From Hyphomicrobiales bacterium (lineage in GTDB: Bacteria > Pseudomonadota > Alphaproteobacteria > Rhizobiales > Beijerinckiaceae): a stretch of DNA of 64,000 nt. The stretch lies in the NCBI GenBank assembly GCA_947454055.1, contig CANGIS010000003.1:1-64000 (forward strand), read 5' to 3'. Numbering within the stretch: the stretch's first letter is position 1; the number at the start of each line of letters is the position of its first letter. Below, one piece after another: positions 43,785 through 52,545 of this stretch. A model generated the notes under the pieces. That model ran no database searches. It was not told the origin of the DNA and worked only from the letters and a program-made list of their open reading frames with translations. The position numbers were made by a program, and so were the translations under genes.

Positions 43785-44737
43785 CTTCTTCGACAGTTTC
43801 AACCTCGCCCAAGCACTTCCTGGATCTCACGGATTTCTCGTCCGACCAGCTGCGCACCATTCTAGCCGGTGCTAGCACGATCAAAGCCGAACGCAACGCC
43901 GCCCGTGCAGCTGGCGGTCGCGCCAAAAACCGCCCGCTTGAGGGCAAGGTTCTGGCGATGATTTTCGATAAACCCTCCACCCGTACCCGCGTTTCGTTTG
44001 ATGTCGGCATGCGGGAGCTGGGCGGCGAAACCTTGATGCTAACCGGTGCCGAGATGCAGCTTGGTCGCGGCGAGACCATCGCAGATACGGCACGGGTGCT
44101 CTCGCGCTATGTCGACGCGATCATGATCCGTACACTCGATCACGCCAAAGTACGCGAATTGGCGGAAAATGCTTCGGTGCCCGTCATTAACGGGCTCACC
44201 AAAGTTTCGCATCCGTGTCAGGTGATGGCCGATGTCATGACCTATGAAGAGCATAATGGTCCTATCCAGGGCCGCACGGTAGCATGGATGGGGGACGCCA
44301 ATAATGTCCTCGCCTCGTGGGTGCACGCCGCCGCACGCTTTGATTTCCAGCTCAAGATCGCTTCCCCCGAAGAGCTTTCGCCAACGGCTGAATTGATCTC
44401 CTGGGCGCGCAACGAGGGTGCTCGGGTAACGGTAACCCGCAGCCCGCAGGATGCCGCCGAAGGTGCCGATTGCATCGTAACCGATTGCTGGGTGTCGATG
44501 GGCGACGAGGATGCAGGTCGCCGCCACAATCTGCTTTTGCCCTATCAGGTCAATGCGAAGCTGATGAAGCTCGCGTCCTCAAAAGCGCTCTTCATGCATT
44601 GCCTGCCTGCCCATCGCGGCGAGGAAGTGACCGACGAAGTCATGGATGGCCCGCAATCGGTGGTGTTCGATGAGGCTGAAAACCGGTTACACGCGCAAAA
44701 GGGTATTCTGGCATGGTCATTGGGGGCGATAGCCTGA
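43781..44737 (+). CDS. argF: Ornithine carbamoyltransferase
   Basis: ArgF joins carbamoyl phosphate to ornithine to give citrulline. The 318-residue protein has the carbamoyl-phosphate motif STRTRV at 66-71 and the ornithine-side HCLPAHRG starting at H273. It overlaps argD by four bases and is followed 2 bp later by hslO, a conserved order in related genomes. Confidence 0.96.
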   Translation: MTSSTVSTSPKHFLDLTDFSSDQLRTILAGASTIKAERNAARAAGGRAKNRPLEGKVLAMIFDKPSTRTRVSFDVGMRELGGETLMLTGAEMQLGRGETIADTARVLSRYVDAIMIRTLDHAKVRELAENASVPVINGLTKVSHPCQVMADVMTYEEHNGPIQGRTVAWMGDANNVLASWVHAAARFDFQLKIASPEELSPTAELISWARNEGARVTVTRSPQDAAEGADCIVTDCWVSMGDEDAGRRHNLLLPYQVNAKLMKLASSKALFMHCLPAHRGEEVTDEVMDGPQSVVFDEAENRLHAQKGILAWSLGAIA

Positions 44738-44739
44738 TC

Positions 44740-45702
44740 ATGTCGGACCCATTTGACGAGCTACCTGACGACAAGGTTTTGCCGTTCACCGTCGAAGCGC
44801 TGGATATTCGCGGCCGCGCGGTCAGGCTTGGGCCGATGATGGATCAAATCCTGCGGCGTCATGCCTATCCCGATCCGGTGTCAGAACTGCTCGGGCAGGC
44901 GGTGACGCTTGCAGTGCTTTTGGGCTCGGCGTTGAAATTCGAAGGCCGTTTCCAGATCCAGACACGGGCCGATGGTCCGGTCGATATGCTGGTGGTCGAT
45001 TTTGAAGCGCCAGATCGGGTGCGCGGCTATGCCCGCTTTGATGCCACGCGTCTGGTCGACGGCATGACGCCTGCCGAAGTGCTCGGGCGTGGCCAGCTGG
45101 GCCTGACGATTGACCAAGGCAATGAAATGTCCCGCTATCAGGGCATTGTCGCGCTGGATGGGCAGGGGCTGGAAGAAGCCGCCCAACAATATTTCCGCCA
45201 ATCCGAGCAAATCCCGACCCGCATCAGACTTGCCGTCGGGCAGGTTCTGCAGGCGGATGGTGCGGGCGATTTGCAACCCGTGTGGCGGGCCGGTGGCGTC
45301 ATGGCGCAATTCATGCCGACCTCTCCTGAGCGGCAGAGAATGGCGGATCTCCACCCCGGCGATCAGCCGGAGGGAGCCGAAATCCTGCAATTCGGCGATG
45401 ACGATGCGTGGACCGAAGCGCGCCTGTTGATCGAGACCGTTGAAGATCACGAGCTGATTGATCCGATGCTGACCAGTGAAGAACTGCTCTATCGGCTGTT
45501 TCACGAGAGCGGCGTGGTGGCCTTCGAGGCTGAAACGGTTACAGCGCAATGCCGCTGCTCGCGGGACCGTATTCTTTCGATGATCAAAGGCTTCCCGCCC
45601 TCCGAGCGCCGCGAAATGGTCGCCGATGACGGCATGATCAGCGTCACCTGCGAATTCTGTTCGACGCGCTATGACGTTGCGCCTGAGGAAGCCGAAATTT
45701 AA
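44740..45702 (+). CDS. hslO: Redox-regulated chaperone Hsp33
   Basis: Hsp33 holds unfolded proteins during oxidative stress. Its zinc-binding cysteines are present: C271 and C273 (QCRCS) and C304 and C307 (CEFC). Under oxidants they form disulfides and switch the chaperone on. The 320-residue length is normal. The ATG at 44740 is taken because earlier in-frame codons lie inside argF. Confidence 0.95.
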   Translation: MSDPFDELPDDKVLPFTVEALDIRGRAVRLGPMMDQILRRHAYPDPVSELLGQAVTLAVLLGSALKFEGRFQIQTRADGPVDMLVVDFEAPDRVRGYARFDATRLVDGMTPAEVLGRGQLGLTIDQGNEMSRYQGIVALDGQGLEEAAQQYFRQSEQIPTRIRLAVGQVLQADGAGDLQPVWRAGGVMAQFMPTSPERQRMADLHPGDQPEGAEILQFGDDDAWTEARLLIETVEDHELIDPMLTSEELLYRLFHESGVVAFEAETVTAQCRCSRDRILSMIKGFPPSERREMVADDGMISVTCEFCSTRYDVAPEEAEI

Positions 45703-45749
45703 ACCGCTTCGGTAAGAAGACTTGTCTCGTCCACACGCGCCGACTATAA

Positions 45750-45772
45750 CGCTTCCGTAACAATCGGAAGCG
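45750..45772. promoter_or_regulatory. Palindrome overlapping the marR ribosome site
   Basis: CGCTTCCG (45750-45757) and CGGAAGCG (45765-45772) are perfect 8-bp inverted arms around TAACAAT. The right arm contains the GGA of the ribosome site and touches the start codon. It could be the operator of the MarR protein or an RNA hairpin that hides the start. Confidence 0.55.
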
Positions 45773-45774
45773 TG

Positions 45775-46125
45775 ATGAGCATTGCCCTTCGTCCCTCGGA
45801 AGCGTTGAAATTATGGCACGACGTCACGCTCGGTCTGGTGCGGGACGACGGGCATGATTTTTCTGCTCGTCAAATTACGATTTTGCTGACTGTCTATCTG
45901 GAGCCGCCACCCCACACGGTGCGAGGTCTTGCGGCCAAGCTTGGGGTCACCAAACCCGTCATCACCCGCGCGCTGGATACGATGGGGCGGCTCGAACTGG
46001 TCAGCCGCCGGCGTGACGAGGCCGACCTGCGCAATGTCATTATCCAGCGCACCGTCAAGGGTGCCTTGTTCGTTGAAAAGATCGGTGATCTGATCGTGGC
46101 CCGTGCGAAGGAGCTTTCCCGATGA
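45775..46125 (+). CDS. MarR-family transcriptional regulator
   Basis: The 116-residue protein is a small winged-helix regulator (about 30-95, with TVRGLAAKLGVTKPVITRALDTMGRLELVSRRRDEADLR). It is shorter than most MarR proteins and lacks part of the dimer helices. Adjacent starts GTG 45772 and ATG 45775 are both possible. Its stop overlaps the NlpC/P60 gene start (ATGA), so it probably controls that hydrolase, likely through the palindrome at 45750-45772. Confidence 0.82.
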   Translation: MSIALRPSEALKLWHDVTLGLVRDDGHDFSARQITILLTVYLEPPPHTVRGLAAKLGVTKPVITRALDTMGRLELVSRRRDEADLRNVIIQRTVKGALFVEKIGDLIVARAKELSR

Positions 46126-46994
46126 CAACAACCGATCGCCGGCTGACGCCCGCCCGTCCCGATCTTGCCGCCGAGCATCTTCGCGGCATCGTGGATGCGC
46201 CGCATTATGTGACGGGCGAGCCCTGCATTGTTTTCGACGGCGCCGCCGATTTACGCCGCGCGCCGGTGCCCGATGCGCCGCTCGATACCGAGGCTCTGCA
46301 TGGCGAAGTGTTCACGGTCTATGATCGCGATGAGGAAGGCTGGAGCTGGGGGCAATTGGCGCGCGACGGTTATGTCGGCTTTATGCCGTCGAAAGCCCTG
46401 ACCGCCGATGTGGCAAAACCCACGCATCGCTTAGCGGTCCTGCGCAGTTTTCTCTACGGCGGACCCAGCATCAAACTGCCACCCATGGCGGCTTTATCAC
46501 TGGGTAGCCGATTGACGATTGTGGGTATCAAAGATCAGTTCGCCATTACCCATCGCGGGCATTATGTTATCGCACATCATCTGATGCCGGTCGCTGAATT
46601 AGAGCGCGATTTTGTTACGGTTGCCGAGCGGTTTATCGGGATTCCCTATTATTGGGGTGGCAAAACCAGCCTGGGCCTCGATTGCTCGGGCCTCGCGCAG
46701 GTTTCCCTTGATGCAGCCGGTATAAAGGCTCCGCGCGATACCGATATGCAGGAAAGCGCGGTTGGAAAGGTCTTGGCCTTTAACGGCGATCTGAGTGGCT
46801 TGCAGCGCGGTGATTTGATCTTCTGGAAAGGTCATATCGGCATCATGCGGGATGCAACCGAAGTGCTGCACGCCAGCGGCCATCAGATGCTGGTTGTCGG
46901 CGAGCCTTTGCAGGTGGCCGTTGACCGGATCGCAGCCAAAGGCGCCGGACCGATCACCTCGATCCGGCGGTTGCCTGCTCTATCCGCTCAATAG
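46122..46994 (+). CDS. NlpC/P60 peptidoglycan endopeptidase with SH3 domains
   Basis: The 290-residue protein has two SH3-like bacterial domains (about 45-95 and 100-150) and a C-terminal NlpC/P60 cysteine peptidase with C188 (LDCSGLA) and H238 (GHIGIM). This class cuts D-glutamyl-diaminopimelate bonds in muropeptides. I see no signal peptide, so it probably recycles cytoplasmic fragments, in line with YkfC-type enzymes. Its 3' end overlaps the opposing ghrA stop by 7 bp. Confidence 0.88.
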   Translation: MTTTDRRLTPARPDLAAEHLRGIVDAPHYVTGEPCIVFDGAADLRRAPVPDAPLDTEALHGEVFTVYDRDEEGWSWGQLARDGYVGFMPSKALTADVAKPTHRLAVLRSFLYGGPSIKLPPMAALSLGSRLTIVGIKDQFAITHRGHYVIAHHLMPVAELERDFVTVAERFIGIPYYWGGKTSLGLDCSGLAQVSLDAAGIKAPRDTDMQESAVGKVLAFNGDLSGLQRGDLIFWKGHIGIMRDATEVLHASGHQMLVVGEPLQVAVDRIAAKGAGPITSIRRLPALSAQ

Positions 46995-47932
46995 CCCCTC
47001 GCGCGGCTAACCGTATTCAGCAACGCCTCGCCTTGTTCAACGCGACGCACTTGCGCCGCAATCGCGCGCGCAACTGCCATCGGATCCGACACCGAGGCAT
47101 TATGCGGGGTGACGGTAACGCGCGGATGCGTCCAAAGCGGCGAGTTTTGCGGCAAAGGTTCGATTTGGAACACATCCAGCACCACCTCATGCAGCGTGCC
47201 ATCGTCCAGACACGCCAAAATATCCGTCTCGATCTGCAAATTGCCGCGTCCGGCATTGATGAGCGAGGGGGCCGGAACACGGCCATCGTGGGCCAAACTT
47301 TTCAGTAGCTTGGCGTTGATGATGCCGCGTGTATCATCCGTCAGCGGAAGCAGAACCACCAGAATATCAGTGCGCGCCAGAAAAGCGGAAAGCTCCGCTT
47401 CACCCGCAAAGGTCTCGATCCCGTCGAGCGTCTTTTTTGACCGGCTCCAACCCGCAACATCAAAGCCGATCAGTTGTAATTTGTGCGCAGCATCGCTGCC
47501 CAGCACACCCATGCCCATAACGCCGACACGAACATCGCTTGCAGCCGGCTGCCAATCATCATCCAGCCAAAGCTTTTGGTTTTGCTGATCGCGGTACCGC
47601 CGCGTCTGCCGCATCACGGAGAGGGCGTGCAGCACGACATATTCGCTCATCCGGTTGGTAAGATCCGGATCAACCACGCGCGCCATCGGCACATCGGGCA
47701 GATTGGGGTCACGAAAGAGATGGTCAACGCCCGCGCCCATCGAGAAAACGGCCTTTAAATGTGGATAGACCGCAAGCGAGCCGGGCGGGTGATACCAGGT
47801 CATCGCGAATTCAACACCCGCAGGGTCATAGCTGTCGCCGAGTTTAACAATCTGGTGATCGGGTAAAAGCGCGCGAAACTGTTCGACCCATGGATCAGGA
47901 TCACCGGAACCGAGTGCAACTAGAAAGCTCAT
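46988..47932 (-). CDS. ghrA: Glyoxylate/hydroxypyruvate reductase A
   Basis: GhrA reduces glyoxylate and hydroxypyruvate with NADPH. The 314-residue D-2-hydroxyacid dehydrogenase has the Rossmann loop GVMGMGVLGSD near 137, the substrate arginine in NAGRGN, the catalytic E in IEPLPQ and the H in TPHNAS. It starts 3 bp after the deoA stop on the same strand, so they are one transcript. Confidence 0.9.
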   Translation of the reverse strand: MSFLVALGSGDPDPWVEQFRALLPDHQIVKLGDSYDPAGVEFAMTWYHPPGSLAVYPHLKAVFSMGAGVDHLFRDPNLPDVPMARVVDPDLTNRMSEYVVLHALSVMRQTRRYRDQQNQKLWLDDDWQPAASDVRVGVMGMGVLGSDAAHKLQLIGFDVAGWSRSKKTLDGIETFAGEAELSAFLARTDILVVLLPLTDDTRGIINAKLLKSLAHDGRVPAPSLINAGRGNLQIETDILACLDDGTLHEVVLDVFQIEPLPQNSPLWTHPRVTVTPHNASVSDPMAVARAIAAQVRRVEQGEALLNTVSRARGY

Positions 47933-47935
47933 GAA

Positions 47936-49258
47936 TTAAAGTCCTTTGCCTTGAAAGCGGTCATGAATCAGGGGGCGGATCGCTGGCTTTTGCAGCCCGA
48001 TCGAATAGGCCTGTTGTAAAGCTATGGACGCCGCTTGTGCCGCTCCCTCGGTGCGCGCATGCACGAAGCCGAGCGGCGTATCCTTTGTCACCTCAGATCC
48101 GGTAGCCAGCAATGCCGAGAAGCCCACGGCATGGTCAATCCCGTCTTCGGCCCGCGTCCGTCCACCGCCAAGGGTAACGACAGCGAGGCCAATATCTCGG
48201 GTGGAAATACGGGTCACATAGCCTGCTTCTTCGACCAAAACCGGCCGGATGATGGGGGCCTTTGGCAAATGGGCATCTGGTCGGATGATAAGATCGGAGG
48301 GCCCGCCCAGCGCCGTTACCATGCGTTGGAAATGCTCCGCCGCCGCGCCGCTCGCGATGGCGGTTGCAAGCATGGTGCGGCCTTCCTCAAGCGTCGCCAC
48401 CAGCCCGCCGATCAGCAACATTTCCGTGCCAAGCGCGAGCACGACCTCGTGCAAACGAGGATCGCGATGTGCGCCAGTGAGATAGTGGATCGCATTCCTC
48501 ACCTCGACCGCATTGCCCGCAGCGGATGCCAAGGGCTCGTCCATATCGGTGATCAAGGCGGTCGTGGGCAATCCCGCACCCGTTGCTACATCGGCTAGGC
48601 TTTTCGCCAGCTCGGTTGCGCCTTCCAGTGTCGGCATAAACGCACCGCTTCCGGTCTTCACATCCATCACCAAGCCCTGAAGGCCAGCAGCGAGCTTTTT
48701 TGACAGGATCGAGGCGGTGATCAACGGAATGGATTCAACCGTCGCCGTCACATCGCGGATCGAATAGAGCTTTTTATCCGCGGGGGCGAGATCGGCGGTC
48801 TGGCCAATAATCGCCGCCCCCGTTTCACGGACGACACGGCGGAACGAGGCCAAGTCGGGCTGCGAGACATAGCCGGGAATGGAATCGAGTTTATCAAGCG
48901 TGCCGCCGGTATGGCCAAGACCACGCCCCGAAATCATCGGCACAAAGCCGCCGCACGCCGCAATCGCAGGTGCCAGCATCAGGCTGACATTGTCGCCTAT
49001 GCCACCGGTGGAATGTTTATCAAGCACGGGACCTGATAAATCCGCCCAATCCAGCACCGTGCCCGATTGCATCATGGCGGAGGTCAGCGCCACGCGCTCA
49101 TCCATCGTCATGCCGCGAAAAAATACCGCCATCGCAAAGGCGGCCGCCTGCGCATCCGTGACGCTGCCCTGAGTTAGGCCCACAATAAATTGGGAAATCT
49201 CGGCAGCGCTTAACCCGGCGCCGTCGCGCTTCTTACGGATGATTTCTTGCGGCAGCAT
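47936..49258 (-). CDS. deoA: Thymidine phosphorylase
   Basis: DeoA splits thymidine to thymine and deoxyribose-1-phosphate. The 440-residue protein has the signature DKHSTGGIGDN at 80-90 and the phosphate and pyrimidine contacts that follow (GRGLGHTGGTLDKLDSIPGY). The family length is normal. The start at 49258 has a plausible leader and lies some 60 bp downstream of the olsB stop on the same strand. Confidence 0.94.
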   Translation of the reverse strand: MLPQEIIRKKRDGAGLSAAEISQFIVGLTQGSVTDAQAAAFAMAVFFRGMTMDERVALTSAMMQSGTVLDWADLSGPVLDKHSTGGIGDNVSLMLAPAIAACGGFVPMISGRGLGHTGGTLDKLDSIPGYVSQPDLASFRRVVRETGAAIIGQTADLAPADKKLYSIRDVTATVESIPLITASILSKKLAAGLQGLVMDVKTGSGAFMPTLEGATELAKSLADVATGAGLPTTALITDMDEPLASAAGNAVEVRNAIHYLTGAHRDPRLHEVVLALGTEMLLIGGLVATLEEGRTMLATAIASGAAAEHFQRMVTALGGPSDLIIRPDAHLPKAPIIRPVLVEEAGYVTRISTRDIGLAVVTLGGGRTRAEDGIDHAVGFSALLATGSEVTKDTPLGFVHARTEGAAQAASIALQQAYSIGLQKPAIRPLIHDRFQGKGL

Positions 49259-49318
49259 AAGCCTTCCCCCTGATCGATGTGTGATACAGGGCTTTGCGCA
49301 AAAAATCAGGTCTAAAAA

Positions 49319-50206
49319 TTACGCCGCATAGCGCGTGGCATCTTCGCCATAATGGTCGATATAGCGTGGATGGATTGCGCTAACGGGCAAAATAACCAGC
49401 ACATCGGTGGTGCCGAATTGGTGGTCGATGACCGCACCATCGCCGATTTTTGCTCCCACCCGCAAATAGCCCTTGATTAAAGGGGGCAGCGCATGAAGGG
49501 CCAGCTTGGCATTGATCGTTTCGGCGCCCATCCGGTCCATGGCAACACGGCGATGCGGCAGCGCGCTGGCGCTCCACTTCTGCTCGGCGCGGGCAGAATG
49601 GTGCAAAAAGCTGAGCGGTAACGCCAGCGCGTCAGGGTCCGTCCCCTCAAAGCTCGCGCAGCCGAACATCACGTCGATCTTGTAGCGCTTCACATAGGCC
49701 CAGATGCCGTGCCACAGCAGTTCAACCGTGCGCTTGTCGCGATAAGGTTTGGCGACACAGGAGCGACCAAGCTCCAAGAACCGCGCGTCCGGATGAGCCT
49801 CCAACATCGGGCCGATATCGAATTCGGATGCAGTATAAAATCCGCCATACCGGTTGGCGACATCCTGCCGCAACAGGCGATAGGTGCCGACAACTTTGGG
49901 CTTGGCGAGTGCGTGGTCTATCACCAGCAAATGGTCGCAAATGGCATCGAATGCATCGATATCACGGCGCTTCAGGCGTGAGACGAGGTCTGGAACCGCC
50001 GACATTTCCTCGCAAAAAACCAGGTAACGCAAGCGTTGGGCGCGCTTAATATCTTTCTTCGTTGCGGCAAGGCGCACTTCAAGCGAGCCAATGCGCCCCA
50101 GCGTGAAAGCATCCACCATCGGGCGGTTCAAAAACGAGAGCATGAGACCCGAACCGGCCCGCGCCGCAGAGGCGACATGTCCGGTGATGGTCTTGTGATC
50201 GAGCAT
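49319..50206 (-). CDS. olsB: Ornithine-acyl-ACP N-acyltransferase (OlsB-like)
   Basis: OlsB attaches a 3-hydroxyacyl chain to ornithine, the first step to ornithine lipids. The 295-residue protein is of the GNAT-like hemolysin/acyltransferase family, with FCEEMSAVPDL (near 66), FDIGPMLEAHPDARFLELGRSCV (near 130) and PLIKGYLRVGAKIGD near the end. I prefer ATG 50206, which has an AGGGA site and gives the usual length. An ATG at 50251 adds 15 residues but has no ribosome site. OlsA is not in the window, so the route is split. A candidate Pho box lies upstream. Confidence 0.85.
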   Translation of the reverse strand: MLDHKTITGHVASAARAGSGLMLSFLNRPMVDAFTLGRIGSLEVRLAATKKDIKRAQRLRYLVFCEEMSAVPDLVSRLKRRDIDAFDAICDHLLVIDHALAKPKVVGTYRLLRQDVANRYGGFYTASEFDIGPMLEAHPDARFLELGRSCVAKPYRDKRTVELLWHGIWAYVKRYKIDVMFGCASFEGTDPDALALPLSFLHHSARAEQKWSASALPHRRVAMDRMGAETINAKLALHALPPLIKGYLRVGAKIGDGAVIDHQFGTTDVLVILPVSAIHPRYIDHYGEDATRYAA

Positions 50207-50282
50207 GGCGGCGATCCCTCGCGTGACGTTTCCAGAAAACGACTCTGGCATCGTTTATATATGACAATGTCATCATGAAACG

Positions 50283-50300
50283 CTGACGGGAATATGACAG
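50283..50300 (-). promoter_or_regulatory. Candidate Pho box upstream of olsB
   Basis: On the minus strand CTGTCAT-ATTC-CCGTCAG matches the Pho box layout (CTGTCAT-AAAT-CTGTCAT) in both 7-bp repeats with an 11-bp period. It lies about 80 bp before the chosen olsB start. The spacing to a -10 is not ideal, so treat it as a lead. An extra palindrome ATGACAATGTCAT lies at 50261-50273. Confidence 0.45.
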
Positions 50301-50316
50301 CCGAATATGGTTATGT

Positions 50317-51843
50317 TCAGCTCGTAATGTCCCGCGCCCGGTAACTCAAGGCTTCGGCCAAATGAATTCGGCGGATAGGGTCTGAACCGTCGAGATCAGC
50401 CAGCGTTCGGGATACTTTTAAAACCCGATGATAGCCGCGTGCGGTCAACCGCATGGCATCGGCAGCGCTTCGGAGCAAAGCGAGGCCTGCATCATCCAAT
50501 TGGGCGATTTCGGCCAGATCGCTCACCGGACAGGCCGCATTGCAGGTCACATCGGGTAATCCGAGCGCTTCATAACGCCGTGTCTGGATCGCGCGCGCGC
50601 GGGCAACGCGCAGTGCAACGCCTTTTGAGGCTTCCGATTTTCCTGGCGCTATCAGGTCCGAGGCTGTGACCGAGGGCACCTCGATGACAAGGTCGATCCG
50701 GTCGAGAAACGGGCCTGAAATGCGCGATTGGTATTGCGCCATGCAGGTGGCATTCGGGGCCTTTTTGCAGGTAAATCCGGGCTCGGTGGCGTGTCCGCAT
50801 CGGCATGGATTCATCGCCGCCACGAGCTGGAACCGCGCCGGATAGCTGATGCGATGATTGGCTCTTGCGATAATCACCTCCCCCGATTCGAGGGGTTGGC
50901 GCAGGCTATCGAGTACTTGGGGCTGGAATTCAGGTAATTCATCGAGGAATAAAACGCCATGATGGGCGAGCGACACCTCGCCGGGCCGCGCGCGGATACC
51001 ACCTCCCACCAAAGCGGCCATCGAGGCGGAATGATGCGGCGCGCGGAAGGGCCGTCGATCGGTCAACTCCCCGCCCGCCAGCGCACCGGCTACCGACTGG
51101 ATCATCGAGACTTCCAAAAGTTCCCGCGGCCCCAGCGGCGGCAGGATGGAAGGCAGCCGCGCCGCCAGCATCGATTTACCTGCACCGGGCGGTCCCGAGA
51201 GCAACATGTTGTGGCCGCCCGCCGCAGCAATCTCGAGCACCCGACGCGCCGTTTCCTGTCCCTTGATGTCGGCGAGATCGGGTAATGGCACGCCCTCGCT
51301 GCGGATCACCGGTTCGGGACGGCTGAGCACCTGTGTGCCTTTGAAATGATTGGCGAGCTGAATGAGCGAGCGCGGCGCGATGATCTCGATCTCGCGTGAC
51401 GCCCATGCCGCTTCGGGCCCCGACGCATAAGGACAAATCAGGCTATGCCCGCGGATATTGGCCGCAATCGCTGCAGGCAATACGCCGGCCACCGGCGAGA
51501 TCGAGCCATCAAGCCCCAATTCGCCAAGGACGGTGAATCCCTCCAGCGCATCGGGTGGAATGGCACCAATCGCTGCCATGAGAGCCAGCGCAATCGGCAG
51601 GTCGAAATGGCTGCCCTCTTTCGGCATATCGGCGGGTGCTAGATTGACCGTGATGCGTTTGGCGGGCAGGGCTAAGCCCGAGGCCACCAAAGCCGAACGC
51701 ACCCGCTCGCGGGATTCTCCCACCGCTTTGTCAGGCAGGCCAACAAGATTGAACAGCACTTTGCCCGGCGCGATTTGCGCCTGCACATCAACGGGCTTGG
51801 CCTCGATGCCCTCAAAGGCAACCGTTGCAACGCGCGCTACCAT
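50317..51843 (-). CDS. comM: YifB/ComM-family AAA ATPase (Mg chelatase-like)
   Basis: The 508-residue protein has the N-terminal Lon-like fold (LVGLPDKAVGESRERVRSAL), an AAA+ core with Walker A GPPGAGKSML (about residue 217) and Walker B LFLDELPEF, a cysteine group (NPCRCG, FTCKKAPNATC) and C-terminal helical part. ComM is a bidirectional helicase that speeds branch migration during natural transformation; YifB is its enterobacterial name. All motifs are intact. Confidence 0.94.
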   Translation of the reverse strand: MVARVATVAFEGIEAKPVDVQAQIAPGKVLFNLVGLPDKAVGESRERVRSALVASGLALPAKRITVNLAPADMPKEGSHFDLPIALALMAAIGAIPPDALEGFTVLGELGLDGSISPVAGVLPAAIAANIRGHSLICPYASGPEAAWASREIEIIAPRSLIQLANHFKGTQVLSRPEPVIRSEGVPLPDLADIKGQETARRVLEIAAAGGHNMLLSGPPGAGKSMLAARLPSILPPLGPRELLEVSMIQSVAGALAGGELTDRRPFRAPHHSASMAALVGGGIRARPGEVSLAHHGVLFLDELPEFQPQVLDSLRQPLESGEVIIARANHRISYPARFQLVAAMNPCRCGHATEPGFTCKKAPNATCMAQYQSRISGPFLDRIDLVIEVPSVTASDLIAPGKSEASKGVALRVARARAIQTRRYEALGLPDVTCNAACPVSDLAEIAQLDDAGLALLRSAADAMRLTARGYHRVLKVSRTLADLDGSDPIRRIHLAEALSYRARDITS

Positions 51844-51865
51844 GGGAGTGCCGTTGGCTCAGGGC

Positions 51866-52462
51866 TCATTGCCAAGGCTTTGCTGTAACAAGCTCATAGG
51901 CCGAAATCATATCCCGGACAGCTTGAAGCTGAGCCCCATTCAAGGTCCGGTCCGCATAATATTGCTGACCCTCGAAGCGAAGCGTCACTTCTTTTGAATG
52001 AGCGATCTGGCGCAGAGCAGCAATATCGTCAGCCACTTCGACGGGAGCATCCGACCATTCCCAAATTTTCCCGCTGCCATTGTCGCGCTCCCAACCTGAA
52101 AAGCTCTCACTCGTTTGAGGTATGGCGATTTTTTTGCCGTCTGCCTTTCCCCAAACGCTTTTGACAAACAGCCAGGAGTCGCTCGCATAGGTGATTTTGA
52201 GGCGTAGAGGCGTCAATATCTGATCGTCGGTAATTCCGAAATAGAGGTAGAACGTGTTGGTATTGTCATATTTTGGCGTAGCTGAATTCCTGTACCAGGT
52301 TATTTCCCGCATGGCGTCGTGGACACCAACAAGGCCCTTGATCGTTTTGGCGACCGATGCCGGCGTATTGGGCTTAACTTGTTCCGCGCGCAACGCGGAC
52401 GAGACCGAAAACAAGCCAATGCCGAAACCAAATACAAGTGCAAATTTCACGACGAATTTCAT
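51866..52462 (-). CDS. Secreted hypothetical protein
   Basis: The 198-residue protein begins with a signal peptide (FVVKFALVFGFGIGLFSVSS) cleaved near RAEQ. The mature part is mixed alpha-beta, with YRNSATPKYDNTNTFYLYFGI and WLFVKSVWGKADG, and no cysteine. I do not recognise a named family. The ATG at 52462 is preferred; a GTG at 52474 would add four residues. It is upstream of comM on the same strand by only 22 bp and may share its transcript, without any obvious link in function. Confidence 0.7.
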   Translation of the reverse strand: MKFVVKFALVFGFGIGLFSVSSALRAEQVKPNTPASVAKTIKGLVGVHDAMREITWYRNSATPKYDNTNTFYLYFGITDDQILTPLRLKITYASDSWLFVKSVWGKADGKKIAIPQTSESFSGWERDNGSGKIWEWSDAPVEVADDIAALRQIAHSKEVTLRFEGQQYYADRTLNGAQLQAVRDMISAYELVTAKPWQ

Positions 52463-52545
52463 GGCGGACGACACTCCAAGAGCTCCTCACTTGCGTGTCA
52501 GTTTATCGGGTTAAAATACGCTGTACCCTGTCCAATGTGACAGGG

